A DNA stretch of 64,000 bases from Ananas comosus (GCF_001540865.1 NC_033641.1:7445681-7509680); one strand, 5' to 3'; shown: positions 10,574 to 20,240, counted from the first letter of the stretch. The notes: a model not told the origin generated them from the sequence alone. Numbers and translations are program-made.

Positions 10574-10908
10574 CCGACTCCGTTCGCCGCGGCCGCTGCC
10601 GCTGCGGCGACGGGATCGGACTGGGGGTCCGCGGCGGACGCGGCGTCTCGACGTCGTCGTGGGAGAAGCAGAGACGCTGGTCGGCGGCTTCTGCGCAGCG
10701 GCGGGAGGAGAGGCGGCGCCAACGGAGAAGAACACGCGCGGCGCTGGTGCCGGCGCCGGTTGCGCTTCCGCCTCCCCCTCCTGCGCCCTGCCGCTTGGCC
10801 TCCCCTTCTTCTTCTTCGCCGTTGTCTTCTTCTCCGCATCCAGCCCGACCCCGTTCGCCGCGGCCGCTGCCGCCGCGGCGACGGGATCGGGCTGGGGGTC
10901 CGCGGCGG
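10574..10908 (+). repeat. Pair of GC-rich direct repeats, about 64 bp each
   Basis: Copies at about 10574-10638 and 10845-10909 both begin CCGA(C/T)TCCGTTCGCCGCGG-like and end CTGGGGGTCCGCGGCGG, differing at a handful of positions. The segment between them is GC-rich and unrecognised. Confidence 0.8.
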
Positions 10909-11222
10909 CGGAGGAGAGGAGGAGGGGGTCGCGGGCGGTGGAGAGGAGGGTGAGGAGGGGGGCGACGGTGAAGAAGGATGGTGAGGAGGGAGGCGACGGT
11001 GAAGAAGAAGGCGACGGTCCGCCTTTTTTTTTTGGCGAGAAAAAAAAAAAAAAGAACGACAGAAACGAAGAGGAGAGAGAAAGAGGAAAGAGAAAAAATA
11101 ATAAGGGTATTTTGGTCAGTTTGCTGAAAAAGCGGACCAAATCTGCAAAAACGAAAAAGGTGACCGGGTTTTGCAAAAGCCCAAAATAAGTGGATTTTTT
11201 ATGCAAAAAGGCCTATTTATTT

Positions 11223-11527
11223 TAAATAATATTTTGATGTTAATTAATTAAATAATATGATTTTAATTTCAAATTATAACTTTTATTTTTTTTGTTTCAA
11301 TTTAGCAATCCAAACACTATCTATTTTTATTCAAATATAAAATTAATATAATTTCTGCTTACATCTAAATTTATATTTATTTTTAATATAAGCAGTTGTT
11401 ATTTATACCTAAATCGAACGTAGTCACGGTGTAACGAAGCTTTACTGAAAATTTTTATCCCATTCAACCGAACCGTGTCCACCAAAATTAAAGCTCCACG
11501 GCTCGGCGTACAATCAACCAATTTGCC
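11223..11527 (+). promoter_or_regulatory. 5' flank and probable promoter of the complete BAHD gene
   Basis: AT-rich from 11223 to about 11400, with a TATTTATAC word at 11400-11408 about 120 bases before the start codon as a possible TATA box. GC content then rises toward the coding region. The MULE ends right before this stretch, so it supplies sequence upstream of the promoter. Confidence 0.35.
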
Positions 11528-12871
11528 ATGGCAATCACCGTAGATGTCGTTTCCCGCAGGACCGTGAAACCCTCCACTCCGACCCCTCCCCATCTCCGCT
11601 CCTACCAGCTCTGCTGGATCGATCAGATCACCCCCGTCTACCACCTCCCCGTCGTCTTCTTCTACTCTGCCGCCGACGCCGACGCCGATCTCGAAATTTT
11701 GAAATCTTCGTTGTCGACTGCGCTAGCCAGTTTCTATCCGCTCGCCGGCAGGATGAGCGGCAACTCCATCGTCGACTGCGGCGATCAGGGCGTTGACTTC
11801 TTGGAAGCCCGCGCGCCCGGCGCCGACCTCTCGGAGATTCTGAGCTCCGACGAACCCGATCTCGACGAGGTGAAGAAGTTCCTCCCTTGTAGCAAAGGCG
11901 AGGCCTCTTGCTGTGACTCTGAGCCGACAGTCATTCTCTCGGTGCAAGCCACCGTATTCCGATGCGGCGGCATTGCCGTCGGCCTCTGCGTCTCGCACAA
12001 GATCGCCGACGGCCGATCGCTATTCTCGTTTCTGCAAGCGTGGGCCGCGGCGGCCAGAGGTTCCTCCTCGTCCGAGAATTCCCCGTCGTTCGACGGCGCT
12101 GCTGTTTTTCCGCCGAATGCGAATGCAGTTCCGTACGAGGGCGAGAAACCGCCGGAGAACAAGCCGCCGCAGGTCCGGAAGCGGTTCGTGCTCGACGGGC
12201 CGAGAATCGCGGCGCTGAGGGAGAAGACGGCGTCTTCGGCGACGACGCGATTCCAGGCGGTGGCGGGGCTCGTCTGGCGGTCCGCATTGCGGGCGCGGCC
12301 CCGCGCGCGCGCGGCGGTGGCGACGCTGGTTTTGGACTCGCGGTCGCGGACGGAGCCGCCGACCCCGATCGGCTCCTTCGGCAACCGCTGCATAGCGATT
12401 CTCGTCGGCATTCCGAGAGATGTGGTGGAGAACGTTGCGTCCGACGTGACTAATGAAAGCGCAAACAACGTGCTGGAGGCGGAGATGGGCGCCGCGGTGG
12501 AGGGAGTGGACGCCGAGTACGTGCGGCGGCTGCAGGGCGAGGACGGGTGGCTGAGGGCGTCGGAGCTGACCTTGGAGGAGGTGCAGAAGTGCGGCGGGTT
12601 GGCGGAGGCGGGGTTCGATATGAACATCTTCAGCAGCTGGCTGCGGCTGCCGGTGTACGAGGTGGACTTCGGGTGGGGGCCGGCGGCGTGGGCCTGCACG
12701 ACGCTGCTGGGGCCCAGCGCCATGGTGGTGCTGCCGCGGCCGCCCTCCGCGGGGGACCCGCAGGGGATGGAGGTCTGGGCGTCGCTGGGGGAGGACGAGA
12801 TGGCGGAGCTCCAGCGGGAGCTGGACAAGCTGGTCCCCCTGAACCCGGTCCACCACGTCGGCCAGCCGTGA
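11528..12871 (+). CDS. BAHD acyltransferase, vinorine synthase-like clade
   Basis: A complete, intronless 447-aa member of the BAHD family of acyl-CoA-dependent acyltransferases (cytosolic, specialised metabolism). The start context GCCATGGC is favourable, and the N-terminus (VKPSTPTPPHLRSYQLCWID, residues about 13-32) is the usual opening of this clade. The catalytic HXXXD motif is HKIAD (H157-D161), and the structural DFGWG motif is at 380-384. A SFGNR(C) segment precedes the C-terminal half. Length is normal for the family (about 430-460). The N-terminal pattern resembles the clade with vinorine synthase and related alkaloid or alcohol acetyltransferases, but substrate cannot be predicted from sequence. 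Third codon positions are strongly GC-rich, typical of many monocot genes. It is a tandem duplicate of 2-505; the intervening 11 kb is filled with transposons. Confidence 0.93.
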   Translation: MAITVDVVSRRTVKPSTPTPPHLRSYQLCWIDQITPVYHLPVVFFYSAADADADLEILKSSLSTALASFYPLAGRMSGNSIVDCGDQGVDFLEARAPGADLSEILSSDEPDLDEVKKFLPCSKGEASCCDSEPTVILSVQATVFRCGGIAVGLCVSHKIADGRSLFSFLQAWAAAARGSSSSENSPSFDGAAVFPPNANAVPYEGEKPPENKPPQVRKRFVLDGPRIAALREKTASSATTRFQAVAGLVWRSALRARPRARAAVATLVLDSRSRTEPPTPIGSFGNRCIAILVGIPRDVVENVASDVTNESANNVLEAEMGAAVEGVDAEYVRRLQGEDGWLRASELTLEEVQKCGGLAEAGFDMNIFSSWLRLPVYEVDFGWGPAAWACTTLLGPSAMVVLPRPPSAGDPQGMEVWASLGEDEMAELQRELDKLVPLNPVHHVGQP

Positions 12872-13505
12872 ACCAGGATCTGCGTTGCGTAGTTCTCTTC
12901 CTCCGTCAAATTTCTGCATTGAAATTTGACTTTTTTATATCCATATTCGAAGTTCTATCCATTTAGCCTTCAATTAACTTGTGACTTTCGAATTTAAATT
13001 TGAATAAATTTTGAGTGTTCATATAGAGGGACATCACGATCTGTGGTACTGTGATGGCACTGGATTCTAAGCATCTTCTTTTTACTCATTAAAATATCAT
13101 CGCATGCAACTCGCGTGCCTAAATTTGCGCGCTCATCCCACGTATTAATTATCTTTACTTTCTTCTGATCCCTCGGTCTACGCGCTTGCTCCATTAATTG
13201 TTTCAGAGAGGAATTACTATTAGGTAAAAATAAAAATAACAAACCTATAGTTGGCAATGTTTCATGAAAAAATTAGGATTATAATTAGGACCAACAATGC
13301 AGCTCATTATTTGTTAGTCAGTTTGTATTCATTTTGAAATGAACTCAATATCGATCACTCGTTTAAAAAATATATAAAATATAAGCTGAATTTTTCAACT
13401 TATAATCTAAACGAGTTGAACTCAGGTTACGATATGCTTATTCATGTTCAGCTCCATATATATATATATATGCTTATTCGTGTTCGGCTCGATATATATA
13501 TATAT
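12872..13505. other. 3' flank of the BAHD gene, then part of a dispersed repeat
   Basis: Bases 12872-13000 are likely 3' UTR, sharing the phrase TGAACCAGGATCT with the flank of copy 1. From about 13290 the text carries words like AACGAGTTGAACTCA and GTTCGGCTCGA that resume at 14305-14480, suggesting one old repeat split by later MITE insertions. TA runs occur at 13457-13471 and 13492-13510. Confidence 0.45.
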
Positions 13506-13510
13506 ATATA

Positions 13511-13734
13511 GTAGGGCTAGAATACTTTTACAAGTATCACCCAAGTGATACTTGTGTGTTTTTAGCCCTTAGATGGAGAGATGTGAGGTTGAGATGATGG
13601 TGGTAGGTGGTGGTAGGTGGTGGTAGGTGGAATAGTGTTTGATCCAAAGGCTATTTGTAATCAAAAAGTAGATCCAATGGCTAAAAACGTAATGGCAACA
13701 TGGGGATGATACTTGTAAAAGTATCCTAGATCAA

Positions 13735-13738
<4 letters not shown>
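13511..13738. mobile_element. MITE in (TA)n, about 230 bp
   Basis: Left end GGGCTAGAATACTTTTACAA and right end ACTTGTAAAAGTATCCTAG are inverted repeats. It holds a short GTGGTAGGTG tandem repeat at 13601-13630. Same family as 50402-50633. TA runs flank both sides. Confidence 0.75.
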
Positions 13739-13826
<88 letters not shown>

Positions 13827-14015
13827 TTGAGCTAGAATACTATCGGTAGCAAACGGACTCAATATAAATGATGTCGAAAAATTATGAAATTTAGTTTTCA
13901 AATATTTTTAATACTGTAGATCAAGTCTAACAGAATCGATCGTCGATTTGAAAGCCGCATCATTAAAAACAACTTGATAGCATGGAAGCCTCCGTGCTAC
14001 CGATAGTATACCAAC

Positions 14016-14107
<92 letters not shown>

Positions 14108-14301
14108 TTGAGCTAGAATACTATCGGTAGCAAACGGACTCAATATAAATGATGTCGAAAAATTATGAAATTTAGTTTTCAAATATTTTTAATACTGTAG
14201 ATCAAGTCTAACAGAATCGATCGTCGATTTGAAAGCCGCATCATTAAAAACAACTTGATAGCATGGAAGCCTCCGTGCTACCGATAGTATACCAACCTAA
14301 C
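13739..14301. repeat. 281-bp tandem duplication: (TA)n(GA)n plus truncated MITE, twice
   Basis: A (TA)n run, a (GA)n run and a roughly 200-bp MITE piece (13819-14020) recur as 14021-14099 and 14100-14301. The two MITE pieces are identical by my reading and offset by 281 bp. The MITE right end CTACCGATAGTATACCAACC pairs with CTAGAATACTATCGGTAG at the left; most of the left arm is missing. A very recent duplication or an assembly artefact. Confidence 0.85.
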
Positions 14302-15078
14302 TATATATACATATATTCGAGTTTTTATCAAGCCAAACACAAGCAAGTTGATCTTAGCTCGTATTCGGATCGTTTATTAAACGAGCTAAAAAATTCAACT
14401 CATATTCGGCTTATTTACTAAACGAGCGATTTGATTTCGAAATTATTTCGAGCCCAACACGAGCTGGTACGCAAACAGCGAACTGGATTGTCACTCCTAA
14501 GATCAATAAATTTGTAAACAATTAGTTGCCAATGTAATAAATTTAAAGTTACTAAAACGTATAGAATAGTCAATAAATTAAATAATTTATTTAATTCATT
14601 CGAACAAAAGCACTTAATTCTGTTGGATTTTGCATGTAAGCCCATGTTCCGAAACCATCCAAAATATACAAAACTTTTATATCCAAGAAGCCGGGAGCAC
14701 GAGCTTCTTTTTTCTTTTTTTTCTTTTTTTTTTTGTGGGCAAAAATATAAAATTTTTTAAGAAAATTAAAATAAAAAAATAAAGTTAATAGGGACTATTT
14801 CAATAGATTCTATTCCATAATTAATATAGTGGAGGGGGTTCCCTTCAATTTTTATTTTTATTTTTCAAATTTTTTATGGCCTTCCACGGTAAGGACTGAG
14901 GAGATGCCGGGCCTTGGACGTCAGAAAAAATTCAAAAAACCAAGAAGCGCTTCCTCCTGCAGCGGGAAAGGGCTTCTAGGGATTAGTGGGAATATAAGGA
15001 GGGGTTTTTTTTATCTTAATCTTAAAAAAAAAAGTAAATAAAATTATGTAGAGTAAGTTGAAATATCATCCAAAATAT
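14302..15078. other. Intergenic, continuation of an old repeat; nothing coding
   Basis: Bases 14305-14480 contain CGTTTATTAAACGAGC and TTTACTAAACGAGC, apparently the continuation of the repeat interrupted at 13505. Bases 14690-15010 are poly-T and poly-A rich with no recognised element. Confidence 0.35.
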
Positions 15079-15554
15079 GATCACTCGGCCTAAAATTCTT
15101 AAGTTCAGTTATTATTTAGTGTGTCCGTCACTTATAAACCTATCAGATTATCCGGTATGGGATTATTGGAATGTCACGTTCTCGTCAGTCCAGTCCGATC
15201 ACACTTTTCTACATTATCCGATGTGATTCACCGGTCGGAAGTGTGAAATCCAGACTTACCAGGTTGGTTATTAGGGTCCGATATGGGATTATTGGGATGT
15301 CACATTCTCGTCTGCCCAGTCCAATCACACTTTCTCATATTATTCGATGTGATTCACCAGTTGGAAGTTTGAGATCCAGATTTACCAAACTGGTTATCAG
15401 GCTCTGATACTATATATAACAATCCGACCCTTAGTAATAATAACTCGTTGGGTCCAAAATGCTTAAACCGAGTTATTATTATTAGTGTGTTTGTCACTTA
15501 TAAACCGATTACACTTTACCATATTAACTAATGTGGAACTATTGGGACGTCACA
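15079..15554 (-). mobile_element. Second TRIM copy, inverted and rearranged
   Basis: Bases about 15418-15554 and 15079-15178 match the reverse complement of the TRIM LTR at 3930-4499, for example the phrases AGTTATTATTATTAGTGTGT and GGGATTATTGG. A primer-binding site complement (GGCTCTGATAC, near 15400) sits inside the right-hand LTR, as expected for the - strand. A 126-bp block (15152-15277) is tandemly repeated at 15278-15403. The left LTR is truncated. More decayed than the + strand copy. Confidence 0.65.
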
Positions 15555-15580
15555 TTTTATGCCTCCAAGCAGTAAGTATG

Positions 15581-15617
15581 ATTTTTTTTTTTTTTTNATA
15601 TATATATATATATATAT

Positions 15618-15676
<59 letters not shown>

Positions 15677-15693
15677 CATACATATATATATAT
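15581..15693. repeat. Poly-T, N and (TA)n with TACATACATA interruptions
   Basis: The run contains one N at 15597, so its length is unreliable. The TA array has regularly spaced CATACATA interruptions. Confidence 0.85.
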
Positions 15694-16213
15694 GGAATTA
15701 GGCTACTATACTATCTATAGTACCGGAGCACCGGTACTACAGTCTTGTTTTAGATCTTAGGGTGTTCAAATTAACGATCCACACCGTTAAATATGATCTA
15801 GGATATATGAAGTTCTTAGAATTAAAATTTTAGTTTTTTTCGACATCGTTTACTTAGTAAATAAATTATGTCAAAATAGATTGTGAAAATTGAATAATCT
15901 TTAAAATTTGAGCATAGGACTTTTAAATTCAAGATCAAGAATATTAACCTTAATATAGATAGTTTAAGTATTTTCTATCAAAATTTGAAGAAGTTTAGAT
16001 TCTTCTATACCATTAAACTCCAAACTCGCCATAATAGCCATTGAAAATTGACAATTTTGAAATAGTTTGATCATAAAGTAAACTATGTCGAAAAAATATA
16101 AAATTTTATTTCTAAAAACTTTAAATACCCTAAATCAATTTTAACGGTATGGATCGTTGATTTGAACACCCTAAGATCGAAAACAAGACTATAGTACCGG
16201 AGCTCCGGTACTA
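15694..16213. mobile_element. Long foldback MITE (about 520 bp) in (TA)n
   Basis: Ends carry ACTATCTATAGTACCGGAGC on the left and GACTATAGTACCGGAGC near the right. Internal arms such as TTCGACATCGTTTACTTAGT and AAAGTAAACTATGTCGAAAA are complementary, so most of the element can fold back. Close relative of 16812-17338. Confidence 0.75.
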
Positions 16214-16226
16214 TATATATATATAT

Positions 16227-16768
16227 GAGTGCGGCTAGGATGCTTATGGAAGCACGGAGGGCTCCGTGCTTCCACTTTGTTTTCGATGTTCGGACTTTCG
16301 AATCGACGATCGACTCCGTTAGACTTGATCTAGAGTATTTGAAGTATCTAGAAAATAAATTTTGCGATTTTCCGATATCATTTGCCTAGTGATCGAAGTG
16401 GCTCAAAATCAACGGCTGAAAATAAAAATCTTACAAAATATGATGATATGACATTAAAATTTTAGATCAAAGTTATTGATCTTGTTTTATATGGTATAAA
16501 AAATTTTCTATCAAAATTTCATGTGATTTGGATATTTCTACACCGTTAAACTTGCAACCGGCTCACCCACGACCATTAAACTTATTGATTTTGAACCCTT
16601 CGATCACTATGCAAATGATATCGAAAAAAGCACAAAATTTATTTTCTAGGTACTTCAAATACTACTAGATCAACTCTAACGGAGCCGATCGTCGATTCGA
16701 AAGTGCCGAACATCGAAACAACTTGAAGCACGGAGGCTCCGTGTTCCATAAGCATACCAGCCCACTCA
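16227..16768. mobile_element. Long foldback MITE (about 540 bp) in (TA)n
   Basis: Left end GGCTAGGATGCTTATGGAAG and right end CATAAGCATACCAGCC are inverted. Subterminal arms TTCGAATCGACGATCG and CGATCGTCGATTCGAA are perfect complements, and inverted similarity extends about 190 bp inward. TA runs flank it. Confidence 0.78.
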
Positions 16769-16778
16769 TATATATATA

Positions 16779-16811
<33 letters not shown>
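16769..16811. repeat. (TA)n microsatellite
   Basis: TA run separating two MITEs, with one AATT interruption. Confidence 0.85.
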
Positions 16812-16817
<6 letters not shown>

Positions 16818-17338
16818 TAGGCTACTATACTATCTATAGTACCGGAGCCCCAGTACTATAGTCTTGTTTTCGATCTTAGGGTGTTCTAATTACGAATCCA
16901 CACTGTTAAATATGTCTAGGGTATATGAAGTTTTTAGAATAAAATTTTAGTTTTTTTCGACATCGTTTACTTAGTAAATAAATTACGTCAAAAATGGACG
17001 GTGGAAATGAATAATCTTTAAATTTGAGCATAGGACTTCAAATCAAATCAAGAATGTTAACCTTAATCTAGATAGTTTAAAGTAATTTCTATCAAAATTG
17101 AAGAAATTTAGATTCTTCTACAGTTAAACCCAAACTCGCCTAGTGCTATTGAAAATTGACAATTTTGAAATGGTTTGATCATAAAGTAAACTATGTCGAA
17201 AAATATAAAATTTTATTTCTAAAAACTTTAAAATATCTTAGATCAGTTTTAAACGGTGTGGATTGTTGATTGAATACCCTAAGATCGAAAACGGGACTAT
17301 AGTACCGGAGCCCCGGTACTACAGATAGTATAGAGACT
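16812..17338. mobile_element. Long foldback MITE (about 525 bp) in (TA)n
   Basis: Near-copy of 15694-16213: same left end ACTATCTATAGTACCGGAGC and a right end with GGGACTATAGTACCGGAGCC. It differs by small single-base deletions. TA runs on both sides. Confidence 0.75.
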
Positions 17339-17357
17339 ATATATATATATATATATA

Positions 17358-17545
17358 ATTGAGCTCCTATGCTTTTAAAGTACCAAGTTTATTATACTTG
17401 TAGATTTTTAGGCCATTGATAAGATATATGCGGTTAGGATGATGTGGCCTCTAGGTTGAGTGGGTGTTGGTTGAATGGTATAATAATGGTTAAAAATGAT
17501 CCGAGGAGTAGATCTAACGGTTAAAAAACTTATAAGCACCAAGCA
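17358..17545. mobile_element. MITE remnant truncated by the next MITE
   Basis: Left end GAGCTCCTATGCTTTTAAAG is followed by family words (CCTCTAGGTTGAGTGGG). The right arm AACTTATAAGCACCAAG is cut short where the element at 17546 starts. Confidence 0.55.
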
Positions 17546-18078
17546 GCTAGAATACTATCAGTAGCAAACGGGTTCCGTTGCCACCCATCTGTTTTCGATG
17601 ATGAAGCCTCAAATCGAACGATGCGCCACCGTTGAACATGATCTATACCACTTGAAGTATTTAGAAATCAAATTTCAAATCTTTTCGACATCATTTGCCT
17701 AATGATCAAAAGGTTTCACAATTTGTAATTTTAATGGTTGATATGAGGCGTTTTCTTGTTTAACGGTGTAAATATATCCAAATTAATTGAAATTTTGTTA
17801 AAAAATTTTTTAAACTATTTAAAACAAGATCTATACTCTTGATCTTGATTACAAGACTCCTATCATCATTTTTTAAAGAATATTCATTTTCAGCCGTTCA
17901 TTTTTGTGTCCACTCGATGGATAAGAGAACAATATCGAAAATATATGAAATTTGATTTCTAAACACTTCAAGTGGTATAGATCATGTTTAATGGTGCCGA
18001 TCATCGATTTGGAGGCTCCATCATCGAAAATAAATAGGTGGCAACGGAGCCCGTTTACTATCGATAGTATTCTAGCTC

Positions 18079-18083
<5 letters not shown>
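17546..18083. mobile_element. Long foldback MITE (about 540 bp)
   Basis: Left CTAGAATACTATCAGTAGC pairs with right CTATCGATAGTATTCTAG. Inner arms GGTTCCGTTGCCACC and GGTGGCAACGGAGCC are complementary. The right flank is a (CT)n(TA)n microsatellite; the left abuts another MITE directly. Confidence 0.75.

Positions 18084-18134
<51 letters not shown>
18084..18134. repeat. (CT)n(TA)n microsatellite
   Basis: CT run followed by TA run between two MITEs; mirror image of the (TA)n(GA)n runs at 13739-13818. Confidence 0.9.
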
Positions 18135-18139
<5 letters not shown>

Positions 18140-18387
18140 TAGGCTGGAATACTATTAGTAGTAAAACACTCTTTTTGCTATCAAGTTTTAACCCTTGGAT
18201 GAAAAATTGTAGGGTTAGGATGATATTAGTCACTAGAGTTGAGTGGTCCCCCTAGGGTTGAGTGGTCCGCACTGGGTTATAGCATTTAATCCAATGGTTA
18301 GAAATGATGAAAAGAGTTGATCCAATGACTAAAAAACTAGTAGCAATAATGGAATTTTGCTACTCATAGTAGCCCAGTCCAACTCAT
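18135..18387. mobile_element. MITE, about 250 bp, near-copy of 1725-1974
   Basis: Starts TTAGGCTGGAATACTATTAG and ends TACTCATAGTAGCCCAG. The core CCCCCTAGGGTTGAGTGG is shared with the other copies. Confidence 0.75.
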
Positions 18388-18390
18388 ATA

Positions 18391-18845
18391 GCTACTATAC
18401 TATTATGAGTATTCGAGCCCTCATACTCATAAGTTGTTTTCGATGATGGAGCTTCCGAATCGACGATCCACTTCGTTAAATATGATCTAAAGTATTTGAA
18501 ACTTTTAGAAAATAAATTTCGTAAATTTTCGAAATCATAATAAAGTCCATCAAGCGGGCATAAAATGAACAATCAAAATTGAACGACATCCTAAAAAAGG
18601 ATGATCGGATCCTTCAATTCAAGATTGGAGTTATTGATCTTTATCTAGGTAGTGAAGAGAATTTTCTATCAAAAATTCAACAAATTCTGATTCTTTTACA
18701 CTGTTAAACTAGCAAGTATCCCATGCCGGCCATTAAAAATTGTCAATTTTGTGACCTCTTGATCGTAAGGTAAATAATATCGAAAAATTATAAAATTTGA
18801 TTTCTAGAAGTTTTAAATGCTGTAAATAACGTTTAACGGTATGAA
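18391..18845. mobile_element. Long foldback MITE lacking its right end
   Basis: Left end GCTACTATACTATTATGAGT and subterminal arm TTCCGAATCGACGATCC are present. Part of the complementary arm (ATCGAAAAATTATAAAATTT) is visible near 18780. The sequence then fades at about 18845 without the right terminus. Its left end abuts the preceding MITE. Confidence 0.6.
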
Positions 18846-19014
18846 TATATAATGTAAAAATAATAATTAAATATTTATGACGTCATGGTGACGTCATTAG
18901 TTCAGTGACTGTTGATCCAATAATATTTTCAGGTCGCTGTTTAACTCAATTTTTAAACTTTTTATTTTATAATGTCTTGAACTATAGCCAACTATTCTAA
19001 ATAGTGACTACTGA

Positions 19015-19440
19015 ACCATACGTGGAAAAATCCCCACCTTTGGATAGGTGGGATGTATATTATACATCCCTTTACGGACGTTTGCGTAATGTTGCTCATT
19101 CAATTGGAAAAAAGCTATTTGTACATCCCAAAAAAGGTGTATAATATACACCCCACAGATATAGGGTGGAATGGACTTTACTAATTACGTCAATGTGACT
19201 AGCAAAAGAGTCCCCACCCTTGGATTGGCATATACATTATACACCTCTTTATGAATGTTTATATAGTATTGCTCTTCTATTTGGAAAAATCTATTTGTAC
19301 ATCCCAAAAAGAGTGTATAATATACACCCTACCACATAGAGTGGGATGGCAATGTGACTAGTGGAAAAGTCTCCATCGTTGGATGGATGAAATGTACATT
19401 ATAGACCCTTTTTGGATGTTTGTGTCGTATTGCTTCTTTG
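19015..19440. repeat. Tandem repeat, about 2.5 units of 160-175 bp with short palindromes
   Basis: Each unit has a GTCCCCACC(T/C)TTGGAT-like opening and a palindrome such as GATGTATATTATACATC. A TTTGTACATCCCAAAAA word and a second palindrome GGTGTATAATATACACC follow. Units begin near 19019, 19198 and 19356; the third is partial. Units are diverged, so the array is old. Confidence 0.7.
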
Positions 19441-19694
19441 TATGCCGTTAGTTTCACCTTATGTCCCCAACCTTTACTGTGTTTTTTTTTTTCAGTACCA
19501 AATTTTTTTTTCTTCTTGAATTAGATCCCCAACTTTCTTCAGATTCATGATTTACTGAGTTCAAGTCTCACCCTTAACATAGTTTTCAAATGCCTTAAAA
19601 CGACAGCAAACTATTCTGAGCTGTAGTTGTTGAGATATTATTACAAGTTTTTAATTTTACAGGGTAGGTTTGAAATGGCCCCTATAATCTAATG

Positions 19695-19739
<45 letters not shown>

Positions 19740-20240
19740 AATGATGCAAAAATAAAAGACATTTATTATTGACTTCATTTATTCAATTTGTTTTTGGTTA
19801 ATTGCACCAATTAAAGGTATTTTTAATGGGGAGGCTTAATTGAAACAAAAATTAAAGATTACAATTACTGTCTGCAAAAAAAGGAAATTGATGTGCAAAA
19901 GAAAATTTTCTTTAGTACATAAGATAGAAGCTTTTGATGGGCTAGCATTATATGACTTAATGGAATAAGCTGTTGCAAATAAAACTTTCTCTAGCAGTTG
20001 ACCAATNAATCTAATGTGATTTTTTTTTTTTTTTTTTTTTTTACCCCTTTTATTTGTTTGAGACCAGAGATTAGTAAATGGCCACAGCAAAGGAAACGTA
20101 ATAACATCATATTAAATTGATGTGCAAAAGAAAATTTTCTTTAGTACATAAGATAGAAGCTTTTGATGGGCTAGCATTATATGACTTAATGGAATAAGCT
20201 GTTGCAAATAAAACTTTCTCTAGCAGTTGACCAATCAGTT
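19441..20240. repeat. Duplicated segment around an N: probable assembly artefact
   Basis: A segment of about 120 bp starting AAATTGATGTGCAAAAG (19887-20006) is repeated essentially verbatim at 20116-20235. The phrase AATCTAATGTGATTTTTTT occurs both at 19689 (before a run of about 47 T) and right after the single N at 20007. This is what two overlapping contigs joined at a poly-T look like. The region is otherwise non-coding. Confidence 0.7.

Larger units (their letters stand above)
9215..11213. mobile_element. Mutator-like element (MULE), 2.0 kb, with 9-bp target duplication
   Basis: Perfect 9-bp target duplications TATTTATTT flank the element (9206-9214 and 11214-11222). The ends are long inverted repeats of roughly 150 bp. 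The left begins GGCCAATTTGCATAAAAAA and continues through CTTATTTTGGGCTTTTGCAA and TTTTTCAGCAAACTGACC; the right carries their complement and ends TTTTTATGCAAAAAGGCC. The 9-bp duplication and long TIRs are the Mutator superfamily hallmarks. No transposase frame is present, so the element is non-autonomous. The interior holds GC-rich gene-like stretches (9480-9790 and 10574-11030) and two long palindromes (listed separately). Open frames across it are low-complexity and appear on both strands, so I do not call them genes. It lies between the two BAHD copies, ending about 315 bp before the complete one. Confidence 0.85.

Noticed and set aside
9213..11206. Several long open frames on both strands across the 9.2-11.2 kb MULE
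   Set aside because: They are Arg/Pro/Ala or poly-F/K low complexity, overlap each other in opposite strands, and cross palindromes and TIRs; no protein domain is visible.
11723..12919. Long minus-strand and shifted frames over the BAHD gene (up to 374 codons)
   Set aside because: Shadows produced by GC-rich third codon positions of the real + strand gene.
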